In this document: piece by piece, positions 7,317 through 14,844 of the stretch
Position numbering within the stretch: position 1 is the stretch's first letter
Layout of the letters: the number at the start of each line of letters is the position of its first letter
Made by a program: the position numbers and the translations under genes
NCBI GenBank assembly: GCA_023450745.1
Contig: JAEXGR010000045.1
Location: 1-15,212, forward strand
DNA length: 15,212 nt
DNA from: Synergistota bacterium
GTDB taxonomy: Bacteria > Synergistota > Synergistia > Synergistales > Synergistaceae
Reading direction: 5' to 3'
Notes under the pieces: generated by a model
Database searches by the model: none
What the model was told of the DNA's origin: nothing
What the model saw: only the letters and a program-made list of their open reading frames with translations

Positions 7317-8331
7317 AAGCGTTGTCCCCGAGCTCCCGCGCAGTGTTTACCATCGCCCGTATATTGGCGAGAGGCGTTTCCAGAGACAGGCCGCAGGCCG
7401 GCGCGATGATGTTCATTCCCTGACGGAAGGCGGTCTTTGTCAATTCTTTTATCTTTTCATCCGACATCACGCATAAGGCGTGCGTGCTGACATTGCCCAT
7501 GACGGCTTTTCCGGTCAGACGACGTTTAACCTCGAGGGGGTTCACCATGGCGTCAAAGCTGAAAGCGTCGCAGTGAAGCAGGTCGAGGAACGGGTATACG
7601 CTGTGCAGCCGGCCGCAGATATGCACGATCTTTGTCGGTGCGGGTATTGCGTCGAGGAGACGGTTTATATAGGTCACGGTATATTCCTGAAAGCGTTTTG
7701 CGCCAAGAATCTCTCCTGTCCCGCTGGGTTCGGATATGCAGATGACATCGGCGCCGGCGGCAACCTGGGCGCGGCCAAAAGTTATGAGGCTGTCAGATAC
7801 CGCCTCTAACAGGCGATGGCACGACTCTGGCTTTTTATGAAGCTCTGCCAGAAAAGTACTCATATCCACCAGCGTACCGGCGACGCTGACCGGCCCTGTC
7901 AGGTTACCGATGACGGGGACATTCTTCTCCGCGGCTTTCAATATCCGTATCGCCGCCAATACTGCGGCGGGTCTGCCGATGGCGACGTCAAACGGCTTCA
8001 GCCTGTCCGCTTCCTCCGCGGAGGAGAGGCAGGCGGAGACGACATGGGGTTCCACCTCTTCATCCCCCATGTCGACGCTTGCGCCCAGCGCTTCGGCCTC
8101 CACGGTCATACAGAAGGGGACGCCGAAGTTTTCAAAGCCGCCGTTATGATAAACAGCCTGCGTCAGCGAAGCCATCTTGACGGGGTCGCGGTGCGACTCC
8201 GGCCAGGCAAAACCGCTCTCGCGCATGACCTCTGAAACTACCATGTTCATCATCCCGCCTGGGCATATGCATGGCGCGCGGTCTACGGCCGAAAGATGCG
8301 CCGCCGCGTAGAGCCGTTCTAAGGGCGTCAC
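7309..8331 (-). CDS. MtaA/UroD-family corrinoid methyltransferase (2)
   Basis: A 340-residue UroD-fold methyltransferase. The zinc-site residues seen in MtaA/CmuA-type enzymes are present: His237 and Cys239 (IVHICG) and Cys313 (APACGLSLETP). The latter segment is also typical of the family. It should move a methyl group between the corrinoid protein and a thiol, tetrahydrofolate or another partner. It starts with GTG overlapping the TGA of the corrinoid gene (GTGA), with GGAGG upstream, so the two are coupled translationally. Whether this or the protein at 8998-10101 contacts the primary donor cannot be told from sequence. Confidence 0.87.
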   Translation of the reverse strand: MTPLERLYAAAHLSAVDRAPCICPGGMMNMVVSEVMRESGFAWPESHRDPVKMASLTQAVYHNGGFENFGVPFCMTVEAEALGASVDMGDEEVEPHVVSACLSSAEEADRLKPFDVAIGRPAAVLAAIRILKAAEKNVPVIGNLTGPVSVAGTLVDMSTFLAELHKKPESCHRLLEAVSDSLITFGRAQVAAGADVICISEPSGTGEILGAKRFQEYTVTYINRLLDAIPAPTKIVHICGRLHSVYPFLDLLHCDAFSFDAMVNPLEVKRRLTGKAVMGNVSTHALCVMSDEKIKELTKTAFRQGMNIIAPACGLSLETPLANIRAMVNTARELGDNAYA

Positions 8332-8990
8332 CCCGCAAGCTCCTCCGTTACGAGTCTGTTGACCAGCCGGACCGCGTCGGCGGCGGTTGCGGAGTAGCCG
8401 TCGGCGCCGATTTTGCTGGCGAATGACGAGGAGATCGGCGCGCCGCCTACGATAACGCGTACCTGATCGCGGATTCCCGCCTGAGAGAGGAGGTCGATTA
8501 CCTTTTTCATGTTTTTCATTGACGTTGACATCAGAGTGGACAGTCCCAGGACCCGCGCGCCTTCGTCCCTTACGGCGGAGACGAATTTTTCTACCGGCAC
8601 GTCCCGTCCGAGATCGATCATTTCATACCCCGCGGATTCCAGCATGATTTTTACCAAATTTTTCCCGATATCATGAGTGTCGCCCTGTACTACGCCGATT
8701 ACGACCTTGCACTTCCCGTCACTCTGGTTTTTCGGAAGCAAGGGGCGCAGGACATCCAGGCCGTTGTACATGGCGGAGGAGCAGATGAGAAGGTCAGGAA
8801 TAAAATATTCTTCCTGCTCATAAAGGTCGGACGCCTTATTCATGCCGTCCACCAGGCCAAGCAGTATGCCGTCCAGCGGGTCAAAACCCGCCTGGACATA
8901 TTCTTTTGCGATATTGACGACCTCTTCTTCTTCCATTTCAAGAACGCAGCGGGAAAGTTCCGCCAGAAGTTCATCTTTGGCTTTTGCCAT
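8328..8990 (-). CDS. Corrinoid (B12-binding) methyl-carrier protein
   Basis: A 220-residue MtaC/MtbC-like protein. Residues 1-90 form the helical cap domain and 93-220 the B12-binding Rossmann domain. The DxHxxG motif is Asp104-x-His106-x2-Gly109 (GDTHDIGKN), with His106 the lower cobalt ligand; the Ser in GLSTLMSTSM and Gly-Gly at 182-183 (VGGAPIS) complete the tail-binding pocket. It carries the methyl group between methyltransferases. It lies 7 bp after the upstream methyltransferase and overlaps the downstream one. Length and domain order are normal for the family. Confidence 0.94.
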   Translation of the reverse strand: MAKAKDELLAELSRCVLEMEEEEVVNIAKEYVQAGFDPLDGILLGLVDGMNKASDLYEQEEYFIPDLLICSSAMYNGLDVLRPLLPKNQSDGKCKVVIGVVQGDTHDIGKNLVKIMLESAGYEMIDLGRDVPVEKFVSAVRDEGARVLGLSTLMSTSMKNMKKVIDLLSQAGIRDQVRVIVGGAPISSSFASKIGADGYSATAADAVRLVNRLVTEELAG

Positions 8991-8997
8991 CTCAGAG

Positions 8998-10101
8998 TTA
9001 CACCCTTTCTTCGTCCGGCATTTGTTCCCGGCAGGCGGCGATCATATCTTTGACATGGTCGGGCGATACCGGGTAGCCGACTTCACGGACCGTGTCCATC
9101 ATTGCCTGAATATTTTCCAGCGGCGTATCGACGGGAAGGCTGCATCCAGACATGACGACATATCCCCTGGGATTGTCATATCCGTCTAAAACGCACTCCA
9201 GAGTCTTCAGCCTTACATCCAGCGTTGTGCCTGAATACATGATCCCTCCCGGGTCGACATTGCCAAGAATCTTGGTCTGTTCTCCGACCGTCTGCTTGCA
9301 GCCGGCGATGCTGGCGACATTGTCGATGCTCAATCCTGCGATGCCAAGGTCGGCTAAGTCTTTCCAAATTTTATTTGTTTGTCCGCATACGTGGATGACC
9401 ACCCCTTTGCCGCGGCCTTTGATAAAATCGACCAGCCCTCTTAAGTAAGGCAGAGAGAACTCCCGGAAATCCTTGGGGCTGATAACGGTGCACGAGGACA
9501 TCGGTTCGGAGATGGTCGGCGTGAGGCCGATATCCATCGCGGCGGCGGCGTAGGCCTTTACCGTCTCCAGCGATACGCGGCAGAGGCGGTGAACCGATTC
9601 CGGATCTTTTTTCAGCATGTTCAGAGTTTTATCCACGCCCATGAGAAAGAACGCGTTGGTAAAGGCCCCGACTACGCCGCAGGAGCAGCCGATCTCGCCG
9701 CCGACTTCATCGAGCAGGTATTTCATCGCTTCCAGCTGCACGGGAAGCCGGCCGTCTTTATACGGGTTGGCCGGCCGCAGCGTATCGATCAGGCTTACGT
9801 CGCATATTGCCGGCTGTTCCAGGTCCGCCGTTTCGTCTTCCGGGAATTTGACCTTTGCTCCCATCGCCTCCGCCCAGGGGAAGAGGTCGGTGAAGATACG
9901 GATGCTGTCATAGCCAAACCGGCGATAAGAGGCTACCTGAGCCTGGGCGAGAATCTTGGGGTCGTTATTAAACTGAGATATCTTACAGCCGTAGATACGC
10001 GCCACGCCGTTTGCCACATTGGGGTTGCACGGCAGCCGGTCGGCTTTAAGTCCCTTGGCGATTGCCGCGCCGCGTTCGGCGGGGGTCATCTGATCCAACA
10101 T
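8998..10101 (-). CDS. MtaA/UroD-family corrinoid methyltransferase (1)
   Basis: A 367-residue UroD-family methyltransferase with metal-site residues His237 and Cys239 (VIHVCGQT) and Cys320 (MSGCSLPVDTP), as in MtaA/CmuA-type enzymes. GNVDPGGIMYSGT and SEPMSSCTVISPKDF are typical family segments. The ATG at 10101 has GGAGG about 8 nt upstream. It is the first enzyme after the transporter genes. UroD-type proteins act as methyltransferase I in several bacterial O-demethylase and methanol systems, so it may demethylate the imported substrate; this is inference. Confidence 0.88.
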   Translation of the reverse strand: MLDQMTPAERGAAIAKGLKADRLPCNPNVANGVARIYGCKISQFNNDPKILAQAQVASYRRFGYDSIRIFTDLFPWAEAMGAKVKFPEDETADLEQPAICDVSLIDTLRPANPYKDGRLPVQLEAMKYLLDEVGGEIGCSCGVVGAFTNAFFLMGVDKTLNMLKKDPESVHRLCRVSLETVKAYAAAAMDIGLTPTISEPMSSCTVISPKDFREFSLPYLRGLVDFIKGRGKGVVIHVCGQTNKIWKDLADLGIAGLSIDNVASIAGCKQTVGEQTKILGNVDPGGIMYSGTTLDVRLKTLECVLDGYDNPRGYVVMSGCSLPVDTPLENIQAMMDTVREVGYPVSPDHVKDMIAACREQMPDEERV

Positions 10102-10167
10102 AAAAAATCCTCCTTTAGTCAGTTTAAAGAAATATTATGGTACAGCCCTTTACGCGGCCTGATACGC

Positions 10168-10935
10168 TTAGTTGTTGGTGGTCCAGTGCAGGATGCGCCC
10201 TTTGACCAGATCGAACGCGTAAAGGATGATCAGCAGGACGATCGCCATAAACACGAACCCTACCGCGACCAGGTCGAAACGCCCAAAATCCGAATAGTAC
10301 TGAATGAAGTATCCCATCCCCGAGGTAACGCCGAACATCTCCGCCACGGCCAGCAGCATAAAAGCAAGCTTGAGCGCGATCGTGCAGCCGGTGAGGATCG
10401 CCGGCGAGGCCGCGGGCAGGACGATGCGGAACAGACGCTGGAAGGGAGGGATCTCCAAGGTCGCCGCGTTTTCCAGATAGCGCTTGTCAATGGTCATGAC
10501 CGCGGTGATGGTCGAGCCTAAAATGATCCAGAAGCACCCCAGGAAAATTATAAAGATTGAGGCGATCCGGAAAGAGGGAAACAGGTTTATCGCATACGGG
10601 GTCAGCAGCGTGACCGGGATGGCGCTGAAAGCGTTGATATAGGGCGTCAGATTTCTGCGTATCAGTTTTTTGGCGCCAATGAGCGCGCCCAGCCCGATCC
10701 CGAATATCAGCGCCAGCATATACGCCCATACCAGCAGCGAGAGAGAACTCCACAAGCCGTCCATCAGCTGCCCGAAATATTCTACGAAGAGCGGCGGTAT
10801 TGTGGTGATACTGTGGAACAGAAAGGGGTTGAGCACGTGGAAAACATCCGTCAGCAGGACATATCCGGCAAGCACCCCGATAAAAATGAGCGTGACTCCC
10901 AATCTATCTTTAATAAAACGCATCGATAGCTTCAC
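10168..10935 (-). CDS. ABC transporter permease, NitT/TauT type
   Basis: A 255-residue inner-membrane permease with about six hydrophobic helices. The cytoplasmic coupling loop carries a recognisable EAA motif (ENAATLEIPPFQRLFRIVLP, about residues 156-175). It belongs to the SsuC/TauC/NrtB-type permeases and would pair as a homodimer with the ATPase at 12202-13029. The start is uncertain: GTG at 10935 has a binding site only 2 nt away, while ATG at 10923 (four codons in) has AAAGG about 14 nt upstream. A hairpin separates it from the binding-protein gene. Confidence 0.9.
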   Translation of the reverse strand: MKLSMRFIKDRLGVTLIFIGVLAGYVLLTDVFHVLNPFLFHSITTIPPLFVEYFGQLMDGLWSSLSLLVWAYMLALIFGIGLGALIGAKKLIRRNLTPYINAFSAIPVTLLTPYAINLFPSFRIASIFIIFLGCFWIILGSTITAVMTIDKRYLENAATLEIPPFQRLFRIVLPAASPAILTGCTIALKLAFMLLAVAEMFGVTSGMGYFIQYYSDFGRFDLVAVGFVFMAIVLLIILYAFDLVKGRILHWTTNN

Positions 10936-10987
10936 AACCTTTCTAAAAATGAATCAGAGCTGCGCGGCAAGATTTCATTCAAAACAC

Positions 10988-11029
10988 GTAAAATCCCGGA
11001 GCCGGAAGAGGGGCGTCCGGCTCCAGGAT
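10988..11029 (-). terminator. Intra-operon hairpin / attenuator after the binding-protein gene
   Basis: A 14-bp stem with a single G-U pair (atcctggagccgga with tccggctccgggat, read on the minus strand) is followed by a short TTTTA tail. It lies between the substrate-binding-protein and permease genes. Such a partial terminator would lower distal expression and raise the binding protein relative to the permease, or protect the upstream mRNA 3' end. Confidence 0.6.
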
Positions 11030-11047
11030 AGTCTGTCCGCAGAAATT

Positions 11048-12148
11048 TTACAGATTGTTCGCGTTGAACTGCTCCATCTTATCCTTGAAGAACTGGCTGT
11101 CGGGATAATCTTTGATGAGGGATTCCAGCGCCCTCTTGTATATGGAGGAGTTCATATGTTCCTCAATTTTTACTTTGCCGACTGTCAGATAGCCGAAGTT
11201 GGCCATCTTGCGCCACATCTTTTCCACGCTCTTCGTAAAGGGGTCCGTATCGTATTTCATGTGCGGGCTGAGCACGAAGCTATCCGCGGTCTCTTTTTTC
11301 AGGTCCAGGTTTTCTACTACGAGGTCTGATACCTCGTTCATGTGTGTCTGCATGTACTCTTCGGCGCGCAGGTATGAACGCAGCAGGCGGTAGATGGTCT
11401 CCTCATTGCCCTTCAGATAGGTATTGGTGCAGACCATTCGGCAGCATGAATGGTTGGGCCAGAGTTCATCGGGCCACATCTTTACCTCTAAACCCAGGTC
11501 CCTTGCCTGTATCTGATAACCGGTCGCGGTGGCGCCAAAGTCTACCTCGCCGTTGGCAACGGCCTGAAGCACGTCGGTATTTTTCTTATATTCAAAGAAC
11601 TTGATCATATTGGGGTCGTTCTTGTCGCCGACGATGGTGCCGCCCCCGTAGGTAAAAGGATAGCCGGCGTCGTAGAGGATTCCCTTAAGGACGATATCGG
11701 GGGTGCCGCCGCGCGTGATGCCGATCCGCTTCCCCTTAAGGCTTTCCAGTCCGGTGTATTCCGTTCCCGGCTTGCCGTAGACGGGGGTCTCGCCGATGAT
11801 CATATATCCTCCGAAGAGGTTGAAGTCCTGACCGTTGGCGATATAGATCAGCGGGCCGCCGGTGCCATAGGTGGAGAGCACGTCTACCTGATCGGCCATC
11901 AAAGCGGAGGCGGCGTCGGAGAGGTTGCTCAGCCAGACCATTTCGACGTCGACGCCTTCCTCTTTATTAAAGCCGTGCTTGTTGGCGATGAACTGAAACA
12001 CCTGCCCCGAGGTGGGCTGGGCTGCCACGCGGACCTTACGGACGTCGGAGGGGGTATTGTGGGCTACGGTGTCGCTGCCGCTTTTCATAAACAGGGCCGC
12101 TGCTGCGACAAGCACGACAGCGCCAATGATGAGTACCTTCTTATTCAT
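11048..12148 (-). CDS. ABC transporter substrate-binding protein, NitT/TauT (NMT1-like)
   Basis: A 366-residue periplasmic-type binding protein. Residues 1-21 (MNKKVLIIGAVVLVAAAALF) are a signal or membrane anchor without a lipobox Cys. VRVAAQPTSGQVFQFIANKHG, GVDVEMVWLSN and LKGKRIGITRGGTPD are characteristic of the NMT1/SsuA/TauA-like fold. Relatives bind sulfonates, nitrate, aromatic acids or thiamine precursors, so the family does not settle the ligand. The ATG at 12148 has AAGGAG upstream. Next to corrinoid methyltransferases, a methylated or methoxylated ligand is the working guess. Confidence 0.9.
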   Translation of the reverse strand: MNKKVLIIGAVVLVAAAALFMKSGSDTVAHNTPSDVRKVRVAAQPTSGQVFQFIANKHGFNKEEGVDVEMVWLSNLSDAASALMADQVDVLSTYGTGGPLIYIANGQDFNLFGGYMIIGETPVYGKPGTEYTGLESLKGKRIGITRGGTPDIVLKGILYDAGYPFTYGGGTIVGDKNDPNMIKFFEYKKNTDVLQAVANGEVDFGATATGYQIQARDLGLEVKMWPDELWPNHSCCRMVCTNTYLKGNEETIYRLLRSYLRAEEYMQTHMNEVSDLVVENLDLKKETADSFVLSPHMKYDTDPFTKSVEKMWRKMANFGYLTVGKVKIEEHMNSSIYKRALESLIKDYPDSQFFKDKMEQFNANNL

Positions 12149-12201
12149 TTTTCAGATGATCTCCTTATTCTTCATTTTTTATGACAAACGCGTAATATTT
12201 T

Positions 12202-13029
12202 CTATACCGCCAGCTTTAACGGCTGCGGTTCGGCCGGTTCCTCTGACGCCCTTTCGTTGGCGTCGGTGTATATCAGGCTGATAAGGTGATTGCGCAAATC
12301 CGCGATCTGAGGGTTCGTGTACATGTTTTTGCGAGTCGGGTGATTTTCCCTAGCGAAAGAATGGTGGTACATGATATTGGCCGGCGACTGACTTAGCACG
12401 TAGATATCCGTCGCCAGCAGCAGTGCCTCGTCAACCTCATGAGTTACGAAGAAAACCGTTTTGCGGTTATCCCTTTCCTGCTGCCACAGCTTGAGAACCA
12501 GGTCCTGCAATTTGGCCTTGGTCACCGCGTCCAGCGAACCAAAAGGTTCGTCCATCAATAAAATCGGCGGGTCGATGGCAAAGGCCCTCGCGATACCGCA
12601 GCGCTGTTTCTGTCCTCCGGACAGTTCCCCCGGCAGTTTGTCATACAGCGATTTGTCCATGCCGACGTTGTTCATCCAATGGAGGGCCAGCTCTTTGTGT
12701 TCTTCTTTTTTCATTTCCGGGTAACGGCGCTCCAAGGCGATTGTGATGTTTTCTCCGGCCGTCATCCAAGGGAAGAGGCCATAGTCCTGAAAGACCATGC
12801 CGCGCTGAAGTCCCGCGCCTCTGACTGGTTCCCCGTCAACAAGGATGCTGCCGCCGCTGGGGGATTCCAACCCGGCCAGCAAACGCAGCAGAGTGCTTTT
12901 GCCGCATCCTGACTGTCCCAGCAGGCAGACGAAATCTCCCGACTGCACATCCATGTCGATGTCGTTTAAGATGACGTCGCTGCTGCCGTCGTATGAAAAT
13001 TTGAGATGGTTTACGCTTACATTAAGCAT
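12202..13029 (-). CDS. ABC transporter ATPase, NitT/TauT type
   Basis: A 275-residue ATPase with all core motifs: Walker A GQSGCGKST (38-46), Q-loop Gln81 (VFQDYGLFPWMT), signature LSGGQKQR (136-143), Walker B ILLMDEPF (156-163, catalytic Glu161) and H-loop His197. The VFQDYGLFPWMT segment is typical of the nitrate/sulfonate/taurine importer class. It energises uptake with the permease and binding protein that follow. The ATG at 13029 has AAGGGA about 8 nt upstream. It is the first gene of the operon, after an unusually long leader. Confidence 0.93.
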   Translation of the reverse strand: MLNVSVNHLKFSYDGSSDVILNDIDMDVQSGDFVCLLGQSGCGKSTLLRLLAGLESPSGGSILVDGEPVRGAGLQRGMVFQDYGLFPWMTAGENITIALERRYPEMKKEEHKELALHWMNNVGMDKSLYDKLPGELSGGQKQRCGIARAFAIDPPILLMDEPFGSLDAVTKAKLQDLVLKLWQQERDNRKTVFFVTHEVDEALLLATDIYVLSQSPANIMYHHSFARENHPTRKNMYTNPQIADLRNHLISLIYTDANERASEEPAEPQPLKLAV

Positions 13030-13576
13030 ATGGTCGATCCCTTCAATCTTGATTGGTGATGCTACGGCGCCCCGCGCCGTAAGCCAAACGATGTTTTTGA
13101 AAAAATGCGCCGCCGCCGAAAGAGGCGGTAAGAATGAGAACCGGTGTCTTTGCGGTTAACAGACGCAAAAATGGCTGGGGGTTGCCACAGGAGAGCGCCC
13201 CGCTTTTATGGCTGCCATAAAAATAAATATTCACGAACTATTACGCTCCCGGAGGCATCGGCGACGTCATAGCATAAGACCATGAACAGCCTGATACTGC
13301 GACAGGCCGTTTTCATCGCCGCGATTAAAACAGAGACGCGCCAACCCAAGCCTTATGAACTATAAGGCTTAAAGCGCGGCAAAACTATAACTGCTCCCGC
13401 CGGGGGAGGAAAATTTATCTTTACGGAAAGTCTCGCTATGCGGTCAGAGGGGGCTGCGCAGGAGACTTTATAAAAGCCCGCGCCACAGGCTTGCCGACGT
13501 TACGTCACATAAATGTCTCCTCCTTCCATAGCCCATTCATCATAAGTTAATGAACTCAAAATGTTATCTTTTGCAT
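13030..13576 (-). promoter_or_regulatory. Long structured 5' leader of the ABC/methyltransferase operon
   Basis: About 540 nt separate the inferred promoter (13577-13605) from the first gene, and no gene is supported there. Read as minus-strand RNA, several folds are visible. A 60-nt three-way junction at 13461-13520 has an outer GGAGAC...GTCTCC stem. A hairpin at 13348-13370 has a perfect 9-bp stem and is closed again by CGCGC/GCGCG. A second three-way junction lies at 13260-13320 (GGCGA/TCGCC outside). CCGCC/GGCGG at 13113-13128 is followed by six T's, and ACGGCGC-GGG-GCGCCGT lies at 13064-13080. It may be a riboswitch or attenuator. I see no B12-box or other known riboswitch consensus. Confidence 0.45.
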
Positions 13577-13605
13577 ATAATATCCGGATATTATCGTAAA
13601 AACAA
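13577..13605 (-). promoter_or_regulatory. Promoter with 18-bp palindromic operator for the ABC/methyltransferase operon
   Basis: On the minus strand, TTGTTT (13605-13600) and TATTAT (13582-13577) are 17 bp apart, a standard sigma-70-type spacing. A perfect palindrome, ATAATATCCGGATATTAT (13577-13594), covers the -10 box and half the spacer, which is a typical place for a repressor. Transcription would start near 13570. Confidence 0.55.
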
Positions 13606-13860
13606 CCCCTTGATCATAGTTTTTTATTCTGGCGAATAAATAACCGTTGTTTTAGCAAGGGAAATCGTCGCGGGGAAAGACAGCCGCTGTTTGAAAAACG
13701 GCCGCAAGAGTGAAATCCTCCGGGCATGCCACCAGGCCGCAGCCGGCTGCTTGAAGCGCCGGCTGCGGTCGGGTGGCCGATAGAAAAAGGTGTTTTCTCG
13801 CGGTTTGCCGTGCGGCCGGTTGCGATGGTCCGAGTTCGCCGAAGCGGCGTTTTTTCGGCG
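13606..13860. other. Intergenic region after the acetyltransferase gene
   Basis: No gene is supported. A perfect 11-bp hairpin (ccgcagccggc 13737-13747 with gccggctgcgg 13758-13768) is extended by CCACC/GGTGG beyond a 3x3 internal loop. It has no T-tail on either strand. Small hairpins such as CGCCG-CTT-CGGCG lie just after the acetyltransferase stop codon. Together these may end that gene's transcript, but no textbook intrinsic terminator is present. Confidence 0.5.
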
Positions 13861-14511
13861 CTATCGCCGCTGCTTGAACATGCGGGCCAGCGCTTCGGCA
13901 TCCCCGCTTCTGATGGCGGGCAGGAGCGGCTTGAGCTGTGCGTATGGCAAGTCCCACCAGCGGACGGCCTCTAAAATCGCTATCGTCTCGCGCGTGAATC
14001 GTTTCCTGATCGGTTTTGCCGGCACGCCTCCCACGATCGTGTATGGTTCGACGTCCTTTGTGACGACGGCCCTCGCGCCGATGATCGCGCCGTCGCCGAT
14101 GCGGACGCCGGACATGACGGCCGCCTCGTAACCGAGCCAGACGTCGCTGCCGACTGTGATATCGCCTCTGCGGTCCCATGCCGTCCCGATCTCCGAGAGC
14201 GGCAGCCCCCACTCCTCGTAAAAAATGGGGAACGGATAGGTCGCAAGCGACGCCAGCGTGTAATTTGCGCTGGTGAAGAGAAACTTCGCCCCGCAGGCGA
14301 TAGAGCAGAACTTTCCGATAACCAAACGGTCGCCGTTTATCGGGTAGTGATAGAGGACGTTATTTTTTTCAAAATCAACGGGGTCGTTTACAAAGTCGTT
14401 GTAGATCGTGTACGCGCCCACCGAGATATTTTCGTTTTTAACGACGGCGTCCAGATAGACCGTCTGTCTGTCGCCGGTGCGCGGATATATTTTTTTTGCC
14501 GGAATAGTCAT
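13861..14511 (-). CDS. CatB/Vat-like hexapeptide-repeat O-acetyltransferase with altered active site
   Basis: A 216-residue left-handed beta-helix acyltransferase of the xenobiotic acetyltransferase (XAT) group, normal length. LVIGKFCSIACGAKF (63-77), LATYPFPIF (89-97), ITVGSDVWLGYEAAVMSGV (118-136) and IVGGVPAKPIRKRF (159-172) are family signatures. CatB and Vat relatives acetylate chloramphenicol and streptogramin A with acetyl-CoA. Their catalytic His follows Ala-Asn; here the residue is Tyr84 (TSANYTLAS), so normal catalysis is doubtful. The ATG at 14511 has AGGAGG 7 nt upstream. A different acceptor or an inactive protein is possible; drug resistance should not be assumed. Confidence 0.88.
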   Translation of the reverse strand: MTIPAKKIYPRTGDRQTVYLDAVVKNENISVGAYTIYNDFVNDPVDFEKNNVLYHYPINGDRLVIGKFCSIACGAKFLFTSANYTLASLATYPFPIFYEEWGLPLSEIGTAWDRRGDITVGSDVWLGYEAAVMSGVRIGDGAIIGARAVVTKDVEPYTIVGGVPAKPIRKRFTRETIAILEAVRWWDLPYAQLKPLLPAIRSGDAEALARMFKQRR

Positions 14512-14844
14512 CGTTCATCCTCCTGAATTTTATTGTTTGCGGCGCTATTCCGGCGGCGGCAATGCAGCGTTTCATTTGTTATCCCCGGCTCTCTTTTGTT
14601 GTATTTATCCTGCGGCGCCGCGCCTGCCATATCGGCTGCGCGGCTGTCGTAATTTTAGTATTTTTGTCCGTGTATGTAAAACGCCGCCCGCGCGGCGAAG
14701 CGAAGCCCGCGCCGGGCGCGGGAATGGGCAAAAAACGAAGAGCAATGTGTCTGTCGGCGGCGAAGGGCGGCCGCTAAAATGATAACAAAGAAAAGGGATT
14801 TTTTAGAAAAAAGATTCTAAAACTAAGAACAGGAGGAAAATTTT
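14512..14844. other. Divergent promoter region between acetyltransferase and Tat-AKR genes
   Basis: No gene is supported here. It holds the acetyltransferase promoter (14652-14680), a GC-rich hairpin CCCGCGC-CGG-GCGCGGG near 14705-14722, and an AT-rich hairpin TTTTAGAA-N6-TTCTAAAA (14801-14822) shortly before the ribosome binding site of the plus-strand reductase. TAAAAT at 14775-14780 could be a -10 box for the latter, with a poor -35. Confidence 0.5.
14652..14680 (-). promoter_or_regulatory. Promoter of the acetyltransferase gene
   Basis: On the minus strand, TTTACA (14680-14675) and TAAAAT (14657-14652) are separated by exactly 17 bp, close to the sigma-70 consensus. It implies a leader of about 135 nt before the ATG at 14511. 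Confidence 0.6.

Noticed and set aside
9589..10521. Plus-strand frame of 310 codons across methyltransferase 1 and the permease
   Set aside because: It spans the boundary of two well-supported minus-strand genes and has no domain; length comes from GC-rich codon bias.
13030..13576. Cobalamin riboswitch in the operon leader
   Set aside because: Expected from the corrinoid genes, but I could not find the B12-box core or other conserved segments on the minus strand; only unassigned hairpins remain.
13861..14511. Chloramphenicol or streptogramin resistance gene
   Set aside because: The family fits, but the catalytic His position is Tyr and nothing in the context supports drug resistance.
14477..14782. 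Plus-strand frame of 101 codons between acetyltransferase and reductase
   Set aside because: It starts inside the acetyltransferase, lacks a binding site, and covers the acetyltransferase promoter and palindromes.
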